Counted from the first letter of the stretch, positions 29,618 to 42,636 are shown. The stretch: 64,000 nt of DNA from Pseudomonadota bacterium (GCA_018262195.1 JAGTRS010000007.1:62001-126000); one strand, 5' to 3'. Program-made: numbers and translations. Notes: generated by a model from the letters alone, not told the origin.

Positions 29618-31686
29618 TTTGTCCCATCTCCGTCGAGGTCGTGCTGAGCCGCACCGAAAACTCGTTCCCTTAGCCGGAACAGATCGTCGCGGGCCGCCGC
29701 CGCTTTTTCGAATTCCAGGTTTTTTGCGCACTCCATCATCAATTTCTCGAGCCGCTTGATCTCCCTGGCTACTGCTTTTTCATCCATCGCATCGTACGCT
29801 GCCTGCTGCTGCGCCGCCTTCAACTCCGTCTGGGCCGAGCCTGCATCATAAACACCGTCGATAATGTCCTTGATCTTCTTGGACACACCACGCGGCGTAA
29901 TACCGTGTTCCAGGTTAAAGCCAATTTGCTTCTCTCGCCGCCTGCCGGTTTCGGCAATCGCACGCTGCATGGATTGCGTAACTGTATCAGCATAGAGGAT
30001 TGCCGTGCCATGGATATGGCGCGCCGCCCGTCCGATTGTCTGAATTAGCGAACGCTCGGAACGCAGAAACCCCTCTTTGTCAGCATCGAGAATTGCCACC
30101 AGTGACACTTCGGGAATATCCAGACCTTCGCGTAACAGGTTGATACCAACCAATACATCAAACTCGCCGAGACGAAGGTCACGGATGATTTCGACACGTT
30201 CGACCGTATCGATATCCGAATGCAGGTAGCGCACCTTGATGCCGTTGTCCGCCAGAAAATCTGTCAGATCCTCGGACATGCGCTTTGTCAATGTCGTGAC
30301 CAGCACGCGTTCGCCGACAGTAATTCGTTTGCCGATCTCGCTCAGCAAATCGTCCACCTGAGTTGAGGCCGGACGGACTATTACTTCCGGATCAATCAGG
30401 CCTGTCGGCCTGGCGACTTGCTCAACGACCTGACCAGCATGCTGTTGCTCATAATCTGCCGGTGTCGCTGAAACGAAGATCGTCTGGCGCATGTGCGCCT
30501 CGAATTCATTGAATTGGAGCGGCCGGTTATCCAATGCCGAGGGCAATCTAAAACCGTAATCGACCAGGTTTTCCTTGCGAGAACGGTCACCCTTGTACAT
30601 ACCACCGACCTGACCAATGGAAACGTGCGACTCATCAATGAACATCAGCGCATCGGGTGGCAGGTAGTCGATCAGTGTGGGAGGAGACTCGCCTGCTTTG
30701 CGACCGGAAAAATGTCTCGAATAGTTTTCGATGCCTTTGCAGAATCCGATCTGATCTAGCATTTCTAGGTCAAAACGGGTGCGCTGCTCGATTCGTTGTG
30801 CTTCGACCAACTTGTTGGTACGGGTGAAATAATCGATGCGTTCGCGCAACTCATCCTTGATCGCTTCAATGGCACGGAGCACCGTGGCGCGCGGGGTCAC
30901 ATAGTGCGATGCAGGAAATACCGTAAAGCGTAGTGCCTTGTGCAGCAGGTGGCCCGTCAGCGGATCAAAGAACTGCAGCCCTTCGACCTCGTCGTCGAAT
31001 AAGGAAATTCGAATGGCGTGCTCGGCATGCTCGGCCGGGAAAACATCGATGATGTCGCCGCGTACGCGAAAAGTACCGCGGTGAAAATCCGTCTCGTTGC
31101 GCTCGTACTGCATGTCGGTCAGCCGTTTGACAATGGCGCGCTGGTCGAGTTTGTCGCCAACACGCGTAGTCAGGATCATGTTGTGATACTCGTCGCGATC
31201 GCCGATACCATAGATGCAGGAAACCGTGGCAACAATGATCACGTCCCGTCGTTCAATCAAGCTCTTCGTGGCCGACAGGCGCATCTGCTCGATGTGCTCA
31301 TTGATCGAACTATCCTTCTCAATGAACAAGTCGCGAGACGGTACGTAAGCTTCTGGCTGGTAATAATCGTAGTAGGAAACGAAATATTCGACGGAGTTCT
31401 CCGGAAAGAACTCCTTGAACTCCGAGTACAACTGCGCCGCCAGTGTCTTGTTCGGAGCCAGCACCAGCGCCGGACGCCCGGTACGGGCGATCACGTTGGC
31501 CATCGTATAGGTCTTGCCAGAGCCGGTTACGCCGAGCAGTGTCTGAAAGGACAGGCCATCATTCAGCCCTTCGACGAGTTGCCGGATTGCCTCAGGCTGG
31601 TCGCCAGCCGGCGGAAAGGGTTGATGCAATCGATACGGGCTACCCTCAAAGGTGACGACGGGCGTGCCGGTGTTGGTTTCGCTCAT
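29614..31686 (-). CDS. uvrB: UvrABC excinuclease subunit B
   Basis: The damage-verifying helicase-like subunit of nucleotide excision repair. The 690-residue protein has Walker [10 protein letters not shown], the beta-hairpin region ([12 protein letters not shown]), helicase motifs DESH and QTIGRAARH, and a C-terminal UVR domain ([20 protein letters not shown]) that binds UvrC. The Shine-Dalgarno sequence is weak. uvrC lies far away at the window start. Confidence 0.98.
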   Translation of the reverse strand: MSETNTGTPVVTFEGSPYRLHQPFPPAGDQPEAIRQLVEGLNDGLSFQTLLGVTGSGKTYTMANVIARTGRPALVLAPNKTLAAQLYSEFKEFFPENSVEYFVSYYDYYQPEAYVPSRDLFIEKDSSINEHIEQMRLSATKSLIERRDVIIVATVSCIYGIGDRDEYHNMILTTRVGDKLDQRAIVKRLTDMQYERNETDFHRGTFRVRGDIIDVFPAEHAEHAIRISLFDDEVEGLQFFDPLTGHLLHKALRFTVFPASHYVTPRATVLRAIEAIKDELRERIDYFTRTNKLVEAQRIEQRTRFDLEMLDQIGFCKGIENYSRHFSGRKAGESPPTLIDYLPPDALMFIDESHVSIGQVGGMYKGDRSRKENLVDYGFRLPSALDNRPLQFNEFEAHMRQTIFVSATPADYEQQHAGQVVEQVARPTGLIDPEVIVRPASTQVDDLLSEIGKRITVGERVLVTTLTKRMSEDLTDFLADNGIKVRYLHSDIDTVERVEIIRDLRLGEFDVLVGINLLREGLDIPEVSLVAILDADKEGFLRSERSLIQTIGRAARHIHGTAILYADTVTQSMQRAIAETGRRREKQIGFNLEHGITPRGVSKKIKDIIDGVYDAGSAQTELKAAQQQAAYDAMDEKAVAREIKRLEKLMMECAKNLEFEKAAAARDDLFRLRERVFGAAQHDLDGDGTK

Positions 31687-31761
31687 GTTAAAATTCTTCG
31701 GTTTCTCGTCGCGTAGCCGGTTGGCCCGCGAACATTATTCGTATTATTCCACGGAGTCTCT

Positions 31762-32970
31762 ATGTCCTCTTCGATCTTCGCTGCGGTGGAAATGGCCCCG
31801 CGCGATCCTATCCTGGGTCTGAATGAAGCTTTCAATGCTGATACGCGCACGACCAAGGTTAATCTTGGCGTCGGCGTGTACTTCGACGACAACGGCAGGA
31901 TTCCGCTGCTCGCTGCCGTCAAGGCCGCCGAGGATACCCGCGTCAAGGCAGCGCTGCCGCGCGGCTATCAGCCAATCGAAGGCAACCCGGCCTACAACAG
32001 CGCCGTCCAGAACCTGCTGCTCGGCAAGGATTCCGCACTGATTGCCAACGGTCAGGTCATCACCGCCCAGGCTCTCGGCGGCACGGGCGCCCTGAAAATC
32101 GGCGCCGACTACCTGAAGCGCCTGAACCCGAACGCCAAAGTCTATATCAGCGACCCGTCCTGGGAAAACCACCGTGCGCTGTTTGAATCTGCGGGCTTCG
32201 TGGTTGAAAACTATCCGTACTACGACGCAGCAACTCGCGGCGTTAATTTTGACGGCATGAAGGCCTGCCTGAAGGGCCTTGATGCCGGCTCGATCATCAT
32301 TCTGCACGCCTGCTGTCACAATCCGACTGGCGCTGACCTGTCGGACGCTCAATGGGCTGAAGTCGTCGCCATTTGTCAGGAGCGTAGCCTGGTGCCCTTC
32401 CTCGACATGGCCTATCAGGGCTTTGCCGATGGTATCGATGCTGATGCTGTTGCTGTTCGTGCTTTCTCCGCTTCCGGTCTGCAATTCTTCGCCTCCAGCT
32501 CGTTCTCCAAGAACTTCTCGCTATATGGCGAGCGCGTCGGCGCCCTGTCCATCGTCACGGCAGGCAAGGAAGAGTCCGCTCGCGTCATGTCGCAAGTGAA
32601 GCGCGTCATCCGCACCAACTACTCCAACCCACCGACCCATGGCGGTGCGCTGGTTGCCGGTGTGCTGGCTTCGGCCGAACTCCGCCAGATGTGGGAAACA
32701 GAACTGGCCGGCATGCGTGACCGCATCCGCGCCATGCGTACTGGCTTGGTCGATGCCATCAAGGCTCAGGGCGTGGCTCAGGATTTCTCCTTCGTTGCCC
32801 AGCAACGTGGCATGTTCTCCTACACCGGGCTGACTGCCGCTCAGGTTGAACGCATGCGTGAAGAATTCGGTATCTACGCCGTGTCGACAGGCCGTATCTG
32901 CCTGGCTGCGCTGAATACCAAGAATCTGGATTACGTCGCGAAGGCTATTGCCGCAGTTACCAAAGCCTGA
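31762..32970 (+). CDS. Aspartate/aromatic aminotransferase (class I, TyrB/AspC type)
   Basis: A PLP-dependent aminotransferase of the Iab subgroup, interconverting aspartate or aromatic amino acids with 2-oxoacids. The 402-residue protein has SSSFSKNFSLYGERVGAL containing the PLP lysine, HACCHNPTGADLS, and the C-terminal arginine region STGRICLAALN. An ATG with GGAGT upstream sets the start. Aspartate and aromatic preference cannot be told apart by eye. It is divergent from uvrB. Confidence 0.93.
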   Translation: MSSSIFAAVEMAPRDPILGLNEAFNADTRTTKVNLGVGVYFDDNGRIPLLAAVKAAEDTRVKAALPRGYQPIEGNPAYNSAVQNLLLGKDSALIANGQVITAQALGGTGALKIGADYLKRLNPNAKVYISDPSWENHRALFESAGFVVENYPYYDAATRGVNFDGMKACLKGLDAGSIIILHACCHNPTGADLSDAQWAEVVAICQERSLVPFLDMAYQGFADGIDADAVAVRAFSASGLQFFASSSFSKNFSLYGERVGALSIVTAGKEESARVMSQVKRVIRTNYSNPPTHGGALVAGVLASAELRQMWETELAGMRDRIRAMRTGLVDAIKAQGVAQDFSFVAQQRGMFSYTGLTAAQVERMREEFGIYAVSTGRICLAALNTKNLDYVAKAIAAVTKA

Positions 32971-32988
32971 TCAATATTAAATTGATCA
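32968..32988. repeat. Perfect inverted repeat over the aminotransferase stop codon
   Basis: TGATCAAT and ATTGATCA are separated by ATTAA, and the first TGA is the stop codon. It sits 2 bases before the strong terminator, giving two tandem hairpins. A role as operator or mRNA 3'-end stabiliser is only a guess. Confidence 0.5.
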
Positions 32989-32990
32989 GC

Positions 32991-33021
32991 AAAAAGGGCG
33001 GAACTTGATTCCGCCCTTTTT
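32991..33021. terminator. Bidirectional terminator between aminotransferase and AsmA-like gene
   Basis: AAAAAGGGCGGAA and TTCCGCCCTTTTT pair around CTTGA. The last base of the hairpin touches the stop codon of the convergent gene, so it serves both strands. Confidence 0.9.
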
Positions 33022-34715
33022 CATTTTCGGGTAGTGGCGCTCAGATCGGGTAAGGTACCAAAAACTCGAACTGGCGCATGCACTGTCGATACAGAGGTCT
33101 GCAGGGTAACCGCCATATTGCCTTCAACAAGCCCATCTCTACTGGAAACGAACTGTCCAACTGCCGTCACCATGCCCGCATCCATGCGAACATCCCTGCC
33201 GGCAACCTGCTTTGGTGTAATGGTGATATTCGATCGTAACCGATCAAACTTGGTTGCACCGGCGCGAACATCAGATACGCCGTTACGTCGAGCGGCTTCA
33301 CCTAGGTCTACGCCGTAAAGCACTCCGCGGGTTATTTCGGTATTCAAGGTGGCTTCAGAATTGCCCCACAGACTATTCCAGTCGCGCCCGGTTGATCGGA
33401 CGCGCACAGAACCACTCATGTCGCCTTCAATTTTCAAGGAAGGAACAAGCGCAGCAGCAAGCTTTCGGCCATCAATCCGGCTAAGCGTGCCGTCTCCCGC
33501 CATGGCAAGGCCATTGCTCCAGTCGAGCAGCCAGTTTCCTTTGAGAATGCCACCAAGGAAGGTGGTATCCAGATTCTGGACAAGAAGTCTGTCCTTCTGC
33601 AACACACCCTTGGCCTGCAGTGAAGCAAACGAAATAGTTGTCCCGGAGGGTTTCCAGGCACGCCCTTCAATATTCATGGCAACTCCCAATGGACTGGGTT
33701 GCACATCTACAAGAAGGCTGCGGTCATTCGTCTCGAAGGTGGCTTTTTCGACTACTCCATCTGCTTTGAAAAGAATTTCACCGTAAATTTCTGCAAATGC
33801 CAGATCGTCACTCAATACGAGCTGCGAATGATCGAGATGTATTTTTCGAATGATCGCAATGCTGTTTCCTGCTGCCCCGCTTTTGAATAAGGGCATGGCA
33901 ACGAGCCGATTGGCTGAAAGTGCGGCCCCGGTCACGTCGACACGCGATATTTGAAATGGACTACTTCCCAGTAGGGAAAGCGGAGAGGAAATGCGAATCT
34001 CGGCGATGCGACTGTCGGTGGGGGTGCCGATATGCACGCCAGTCAGTTTGAGCTGTGGCATCGGAAATAGCGTGATACCAACGCCTTCAACTCTGACCGG
34101 TGCGTCAAGATACTGCGCCAGCGAGGTTTCAATGGCGGGTTTGAAGCGCTCATAAGGGAAGACCAGCAGCATCCCGGCCAGAGTAGCGAACAAGCCCGCA
34201 AGACCAAGTGCTGCGAGGCGCCAGGTGAGCAGCGAGCGCCTCGGTGAGCTGTACTCGGGCTCCTCTTTGGGCGCGACCTCAGATGTACGTTTGACTGCCT
34301 CTGAATTAGCACGGTTTGCTGCAGGAAGGATCGGTTTTCCGAAAGAGGAAAATCCGCTTCCCAAGGTTGGCTCGGCCTTGGAATCGGTTGCGCCCTGCGA
34401 TTTCGGCCCAAAAACGGAAAACTGAGACATGGGCTGCGACGCCTGTAACAGAGGCTCAGCTTTGGCTGCTTTTTTGCTCTCCTCCCAAACAGACACCGCT
34501 TCAATGGTGGGTGCGATATAGCCGCCTTCTTCCAGTTCCCGCAAAGCAGACTCGACGAGGCGCGGATTGCCGATTTTTCCAGCCAACTCCTCCACACTTG
34601 TCTTTCCATCAACCTGCACGAGAACCATGCGCAAATTACGCTGAACAACGCGTGTACTCTGACGTACGGCTTCGTCACCGGTAGGGGTTTTTGCGTAGAC
34701 TAAATTGGGATCCAT
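33021..34715 (-). CDS. AsmA-like membrane protein with a cytoplasmic winged-helix-like N-terminus
   Basis: A 564-residue protein not assignable to a named gene. Residues 1-70 look like a small helical/winged-helix domain (RVVQRNLRMVLVQVDGKTSVEELAGKIGNP, then ESALRELEEGGYIAP). A low-complexity linker (to about 165), one membrane segment (about 170-192, LAALGLAGLFATLAGMLLVF) and a long beta-rich AsmA-type region follow. That region begins YERFKPAIETSLAQYLDAPVRVEGV. Its end (AGRDVRMDAGMVTAVGQF...MAVTLQTSVSTVHAPVRVFG) resembles AsmA C-terminal domains. AsmA-like proteins are envelope-associated lipid or outer-membrane biogenesis factors. The gene stands alone, back to back with tRNA-Asn. Confidence 0.75.
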   Translation of the reverse strand: MDPNLVYAKTPTGDEAVRQSTRVVQRNLRMVLVQVDGKTSVEELAGKIGNPRLVESALRELEEGGYIAPTIEAVSVWEESKKAAKAEPLLQASQPMSQFSVFGPKSQGATDSKAEPTLGSGFSSFGKPILPAANRANSEAVKRTSEVAPKEEPEYSSPRRSLLTWRLAALGLAGLFATLAGMLLVFPYERFKPAIETSLAQYLDAPVRVEGVGITLFPMPQLKLTGVHIGTPTDSRIAEIRISSPLSLLGSSPFQISRVDVTGAALSANRLVAMPLFKSGAAGNSIAIIRKIHLDHSQLVLSDDLAFAEIYGEILFKADGVVEKATFETNDRSLLVDVQPSPLGVAMNIEGRAWKPSGTTISFASLQAKGVLQKDRLLVQNLDTTFLGGILKGNWLLDWSNGLAMAGDGTLSRIDGRKLAAALVPSLKIEGDMSGSVRVRSTGRDWNSLWGNSEATLNTEITRGVLYGVDLGEAARRNGVSDVRAGATKFDRLRSNITITPKQVAGRDVRMDAGMVTAVGQFVSSRDGLVEGNMAVTLQTSVSTVHAPVRVFGTLPDLSATTRK

Positions 34716-34750
34716 GGCGGTATTTTTCTTCTTGAAAAGTCACAAAACGC

Positions 34751-34779
34751 TTGACACAAGGGCATTCTACTCCTATAAT
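34751..34779 (+). promoter_or_regulatory. Consensus sigma-70 promoter of tRNA-Asn
   Basis: Perfect TTGACA (34751-34756) and perfect TATAAT (34774-34779) are separated by exactly 17 bases. GCGCTCCTCTG follows, a GC-rich discriminator of the kind that makes stable-RNA promoters sensitive to ppGpp. The start point is predicted about 6 bases before the mature tRNA end. Confidence 0.93.
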
Positions 34780-34791
34780 GCGCTCCTCTGT

Positions 34792-34867
34792 TCCTCGATA
34801 GCTCAGTCGGTAGAGCGCCGGACTGTTAATCCGTAGGTCCCTGGTTCGAGCCCAGGTCGGGGAGCCA
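34792..34867 (+). tRNA. tRNA-Asn (anticodon GTT)
   Basis: A 76-base cloverleaf with encoded CCA. The acceptor stem pairs TCCTCGA with TCGGGGA, the D-arm has AGCTCAGTCGGTAGAGC, the anticodon loop CTGTTAA carries GTT, and the T-arm is CCTGGTTCGAGCCCAGG. The sequence closely parallels E. coli tRNA-Asn. Confidence 0.97.
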
Positions 34868-35166
34868 GAATTTAATCGTAGAAAGCCCATCCTCCCGGTT
34901 GGGCTTTTTGCGTTTACCAGAGTATTTCGCTTCGATGCATTTGCGAAATAAGTCTTCACCATCGTATCCCCACCCTTGATCTTCCAAGTCGCATAAATAT
35001 AGCGTGCTTTCGCCCGTACAGCTTTCTCTAGCCTCGTGGTTGAGTGCAATTTATAACGAACACGCTGGTATTTCCCCCGTTCGTGAAATAATTCCATGAC
35101 AGGGAGATGTCACTTCTCTAACGTACAAAATCATTAGAGCTCGTCGGCCCCGAAAGGAGTGCCACC
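34868..35166. other. Gene-poor stretch after tRNA-Asn
   Basis: Apart from the tRNA terminator, about 250 bases lack a convincing gene. An open frame on the minus strand (start at 35097) runs into the complement of the tRNA and is probably spurious. Its first 60 codons are basic and unlike anything I can name. The stretch looks more AT-rich than its neighbours, so a decayed remnant of an element inserted at the tRNA 3' end is possible but unproven. Confidence 0.4.
34882..34909 (+). terminator. Terminator of tRNA-Asn
   Basis: AAAGCCCA pairs with TGGGCTTT, and the stem runs into a TTTTT tract. It lies 14 bases after the CCA end. Confidence 0.85.
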
Positions 35167-35481
35167 ATGACATCCTGTTTCAACCAGTCTGCACTCAAAG
35201 CGCTTGAAGCAACGGCAACCACCGCCTCGGCCTATCTGGATGCATGCGACCACGGGGCCCGGTTCGTTCGACTCGATCCCGCTTACTACAAATCATGCGG
35301 CGCCGTGCTGGTCGGTGTTTTTTCCTTGGTTGATGCAAAAACAAGCTTTCCGCTTCTCTTCGAGCAATCAGCCGCAGCAAGGGAAGTCGCCGAGTCAATT
35401 CAAATCGGACGCCGAATCGAACTTAGCCGACTGGGGTTCTATCCAGAATTGACGGTACTGATCAACCGCGCTGCAGCATAG
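35167..35481 (+). CDS. Hypothetical protein, 104 residues
   Basis: Not recognised. The gene has a strong ribosome-binding site (GAAAGGAG, 8 bases before ATG) and codon use like its neighbours, so it is probably real. The product appears soluble, with no signal peptide or clear membrane helix. It has an Ala-rich helical N-terminus (SALKALEATATTASAYLDA), a hydrophobic stretch AVLVGVFSLVDA and a C-terminal LGFYPELTVLINRAAA. It lies between tRNA-Asn and moaA without an operon partner. Confidence 0.6.
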   Translation: MTSCFNQSALKALEATATTASAYLDACDHGARFVRLDPAYYKSCGAVLVGVFSLVDAKTSFPLLFEQSAAAREVAESIQIGRRIELSRLGFYPELTVLINRAAA

Positions 35482-35679
35482 ATACGATCCCAGCGTTGAG
35501 TATTGATTAGGCAGTCCATAGCGACTTGCTTTGTTGGCACATCGTGATTTGCTTTTTCAAAAAGCGTGCGAACTTTTCGTTTTTTGATCTCTCTACTTGT
35601 TCAGTAGTTGTCTGGCGCTGATAATCCTCGTCCAGACGTCAAGCCCGCATTCTGCGGCTCGCTAACGAAATTGTCCGCC

Positions 35680-36753
35680 ATGCAAAACGAAACCCTCAGG
35701 CCGGAATCCACACCGGCTGGATTTGCTGATTTCACACCGATCATCGCCGCAGCAACAGGCGAGCATGCTGAAGGAACGCTACTCGACAAATACGGACGGC
35801 GGATCACTTATGTTCGCCTGTCGATCACCGATCGCTGTGACTTTCGTTGCACCTATTGCATGGCCGAGGAAATGACCTTCCTTCCTCGTAAGGAGGTCAT
35901 GAGCCTGGAAGAATGCCTTCGCCTCGCCTCGGTCTTTGTCGGGTTGGGTGTCAGCAAGCTCAGGATTACCGGTGGCGAACCCTTGGTTCGCAAAGGGGCC
36001 ATGTGGCTGATCGAACGACTGGGCGCCCTGCCCGGCCTTGAAAACCTTGTACTAACCACCAACGGTTCGCAACTGGACAAGTTTGCTGTGCCGTTGCGTG
36101 CTGCTGGGGTCAAGCGTATCAACATCAGTCTGGACACCCTGAAGTCAGAGCGTTTCCGGGCAATTACCCGTATCGGCGAACTGGCCAAGGTGCTGCGAGG
36201 CATTGAGGCGGCGCGTGCAGCCGGCTTCCGCAGAACCAAACTGAATACTGTCATGATGCGCGGCACCAACGACGACGAATTCGTTGATCTGGTTCGTTTC
36301 GCCATCGACCAGGAACTGGATATTTCATTTATTGAGGAAATGCCACTTGGCGAAATTCTTGGGCGTAATAACACCTTCATTACCTCCGAAGAAACGCGGG
36401 AAATACTGGGGCGACATTTCGAGCTGATCCCCTCTGCCGAGAACTCGGGTGGCCCTGCTCGTTACTGGCGCATTCCGGGCAGCGAATCGCGTATTGGCTT
36501 CATATCGCCGCACAGCCACAATTTCTGCGACACCTGCAACAGGGTGCGGATAACTGCCAAAGGGGAGCTATACCCTTGCCTGGGTCAAAACGACGCAACC
36601 AATCTGCTCCCGGTGCTCCGTGCCGGCAACGATGACGCAGCAGTGCGTCAGGCCATCGTGGACAGCATGGGTATCAAGCCTTTTGGCCACGACTTCACCC
36701 AGCAGATGGATACGCCACAGGTTGTTCGATTCATGTCGATGACCGGAGGTTGA
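35680..36753 (+). CDS. moaA: GTP 3',8-cyclase MoaA
   Basis: The radical SAM enzyme that begins molybdenum cofactor synthesis by converting GTP to 3',8-cyclo-7,8-dihydro-GTP. The 357-residue protein has the N-terminal cluster motif C-x3-C-x2-C in RCDFRCTYCMAEE, the SAM motif ITGGEPL, the C-terminal second cluster in NFCDTCNRVRITAKGELYPC, and the terminal Gly-Gly (SMTGG). ATG at 35680 is preferred although its ribosome-binding site is poor; a TTG at 35608 is the longer alternative. The N-terminus is about 40 residues longer than minimal MoaA. Confidence 0.95.
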   Translation: MQNETLRPESTPAGFADFTPIIAAATGEHAEGTLLDKYGRRITYVRLSITDRCDFRCTYCMAEEMTFLPRKEVMSLEECLRLASVFVGLGVSKLRITGGEPLVRKGAMWLIERLGALPGLENLVLTTNGSQLDKFAVPLRAAGVKRINISLDTLKSERFRAITRIGELAKVLRGIEAARAAGFRRTKLNTVMMRGTNDDEFVDLVRFAIDQELDISFIEEMPLGEILGRNNTFITSEETREILGRHFELIPSAENSGGPARYWRIPGSESRIGFISPHSHNFCDTCNRVRITAKGELYPCLGQNDATNLLPVLRAGNDDAAVRQAIVDSMGIKPFGHDFTQQMDTPQVVRFMSMTGG

Positions 36754-36786
36754 TCGCATACCATTCCCCTTGGTGGGGAATGATCA

Positions 36787-36942
36787 TCACGGATAGACCT
36801 TGCAGAAACCAATGCCATTGACGGGGTCGGTTACCAGGCCAAGCAAGGTAAAAAATACTGAAGCAGCCAAGAAAAAGGCGACCCAACGGGCCGCCTTTTT
36901 GTGATCTCTTACCAGATCCCGACAGGGCTGGCAGAAACTCAT
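36787..36942 (-). CDS. Possible 51-residue single-pass membrane protein
   Basis: A short frame begins 10 bases after the typA stop. It encodes MSFCQPCRDLVRDHKKAARW, then a strongly hydrophobic helix (VAFFLAASVFFTLLGLV), then TDPVNGIGFCKVYP. The CxxC near the N-terminus, the basic stretch before the helix and the single membrane span look like a real small protein. A terminator-like hairpin (36872-36900) lies inside the frame, which argues against efficient expression or for coincidence. The ribosome-binding site (AGGCAACG) is weak. Confidence 0.45.
   Translation of the reverse strand: MSFCQPCRDLVRDHKKAARWVAFFLAASVFFTLLGLVTDPVNGIGFCKVYP
36872..36900. terminator. Bidirectional terminator-like hairpin between moaA and typA
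   Basis: AAAAAGGCG and CGCCTTTTT enclose an inner CCC-GGG pair with an AAC loop. A- and T-runs flank it on both sides. It could end moaA (plus) and typA (minus), but it falls within the small open frame at 36787-36942. Confidence 0.75.
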
Positions 36943-36952
36943 CGTTGCCTGA

Positions 36953-38794
<1,842 letters not shown>

Positions 38795-38916
38795 GGACAA
38801 TAGGGCCTGAAAGACAAAGGCGATATTCTAGCATCCAGTGTTGCGCTGCAGCATGCTTTGTTGCTCGTTATGCGATTGATCAAGCAGAAAAAACTGCGTG
38901 CAACGCTACCGAAAAA

Positions 38917-39981
38917 CTAACGAGCTGAACCCTGTTCGCCACCATCGGCGCACATCAATTCCGTGGCTACGCGGTCCACTACCCAACCGGGATTCGCCTT
39001 TTCCTTGATATTGCAGCACATCGTGCTCCATGGCATAGCAAGGCAATGCCCATCCATTATCGCCATGGCGCCACGCGCCGAATCTTGCCGGCCTGCCAGA
39101 TAAAGCGCTGCGGCAAATAGATTGCTCAATTCCTCGCTCCGGGATTCATCACGAAATAGCGGAGAACCGAGCGAATTTGACCATGCGCTTTCAATTTCAG
39201 CAGCGACTTCAGGCTGGCGAAAGTGATCGTCGGCGCTGGGATCACCAGTGCATCGCCGCTGGTCGCGCATTTCGAAATGGGCATGAACGACCAATGCCTT
39301 CAGCGAGCTGCCATCGGGCATTTGATTGGCCCGTCCCCGCGCAAATTTGAACAATGCCTCGTCACTGCCACCCCATTGTTTTTTCAGATTCTCCAGCATC
39401 AACAGGTGTCCGCGACAATGACCGGGCTCAACGGAAATCAGTGACCGGAAGCGTGCCCACTGTTGATTGGTGTCCAGCCCAAGGCCACGCGCCGTAATCA
39501 GGCGGATACACAGGAAATCGGCATTGTCGGGATGGATTGCCAGTACCTTGTCGAGCAGGCGCTCGGCCTCTTCCAAGGCCTCACGGAAGACCTGTGTCTG
39601 CTCTTCGCGAACCTTGCCTCCCGACTCTCCACCCCGTTTTATCCATGCATATTTGACGAGGCCATGGATCAGCACTGTCGTCGCATGGAACTCTCGGTTC
39701 TGGCGATACCACTGCCACAATCGCTTTATCCACTGGTCACAGCCTTCGGAATCATCCAGTGCATCCAGCATGGCTTCGATGCTGCTGCGTTGGCTATCGC
39801 TGTGCAGACGACTCAAGGTAAAACGCAGGGTGTCGTGCTTACCTTCGCACAGCATGGTGGCCAAGCGTCCGGCCACCGGAGGTTTGAACGGCTGGCGAAG
39901 CAGGAATGTCGGGCGATGGCCCAGCGGCTCAATGGCCCGGTAAGCCTTCCCCAAAAGGGGGATCAATAGCGGATGAACCAC
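38917..39981 (-). CDS. Hypothetical helical-repeat-like protein
   Basis: A 354-residue soluble protein without a recognised family name. It is rich in paired helices, with TPR-like pieces such as EALEEAERLLDKVLAIHPDN and a C-terminal FAAALYLAGRQDSARGAMAI. It may belong to the DUF4034-type group, but that is uncertain. A strong Shine-Dalgarno sequence (GGAAAGG) precedes the GTG at 39981. It follows the truncated hemoglobin gene by 21 bases and is probably cotranscribed with it. Confidence 0.6.
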   Translation of the reverse strand: MVHPLLIPLLGKAYRAIEPLGHRPTFLLRQPFKPPVAGRLATMLCEGKHDTLRFTLSRLHSDSQRSSIEAMLDALDDSEGCDQWIKRLWQWYRQNREFHATTVLIHGLVKYAWIKRGGESGGKVREEQTQVFREALEEAERLLDKVLAIHPDNADFLCIRLITARGLGLDTNQQWARFRSLISVEPGHCRGHLLMLENLKKQWGGSDEALFKFARGRANQMPDGSSLKALVVHAHFEMRDQRRCTGDPSADDHFRQPEVAAEIESAWSNSLGSPLFRDESRSEELSNLFAAALYLAGRQDSARGAMAIMDGHCLAMPWSTMCCNIKEKANPGWVVDRVATELMCADGGEQGSAR

Positions 39982-40002
39982 GCGACCTTTCCGGAAACAG
40001 GG

Positions 40003-40392
40003 CTAGTCGTTCTTGTTTCGCATGAAATCAGCGGTATTGAAAAAATTGTTCAACAGGACCTTGCGAATATCCGCACTGATTCCAACATCCTCCATGGCCA
40101 AAGCCATGCAGGCAACCCACTGATCGCGTTCCAGCGTACCGATGGTAAAAGGCATGTGGCGGGCACGCAGGCGTGGATGGCCGAATTTCTCGACAAACAG
40201 ATCCGGGCCGCCAAACCAGCCGGACAGGAACATGTAGAGCTTGTCACGTGACCCCTGCAGACTTTCGGGATGCATGGCGCGGAGTTCGGCAAATTGCGGA
40301 ATCGTTCCCATCAGCTCGTAGAAACGGTCGCACAGTTTGCCAACGACCGGATCGCCACCGATCTTCTCGTAGGTTGTCGTGGTGTTTTCCAT
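40003..40392 (-). CDS. Group II truncated hemoglobin
   Basis: A 129-residue 2-on-2 globin. The family pattern is clear: YEKIGGDPVVGKLCDRFYEL, LRAMHPESL, KLYMFLSGWFGGPDLFVEKF, then GHPRLRARHMPF with the proximal histidine. Tryptophan in ERDQWVACM is typical of group II. Such globins bind oxygen or NO and are linked to nitrosative or oxidative stress. It lies between ygiQ and a helical-repeat-like protein. Confidence 0.92.
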   Translation of the reverse strand: MENTTTTYEKIGGDPVVGKLCDRFYELMGTIPQFAELRAMHPESLQGSRDKLYMFLSGWFGGPDLFVEKFGHPRLRARHMPFTIGTLERDQWVACMALAMEDVGISADIRKVLLNNFFNTADFMRNKND

Positions 40393-40413
40393 TTTTGTAT
40401 TCTCCCTGGATGA

Positions 40414-42636
<2,223 letters not shown>

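Noticed and set aside
31744-32484. 246-codon open frame antisense to the aminotransferase gene
   Set aside because: The PLP aminotransferase on the plus strand has its catalytic motifs; the antisense frame has none.
34675-35097. 140-codon open frame on the minus strand across tRNA-Asn
   Set aside because: About half is the complement of the tRNA and its surroundings, a familiar false gene. The N-terminal part has no recognisable domain.
35482-35679. Molybdenum-cofactor riboswitch upstream of moaA
   Set aside because: I looked for the conserved Moco-motif core and did not see it; only short unrelated hairpins are present. A covariance-model search would decide.
36761-36782. Hairpin ATTCCCC/GGGGAAT just after moaA as its terminator
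   Set aside because: No U-run follows it. The hairpin at 36872-36900 is a better terminator candidate.
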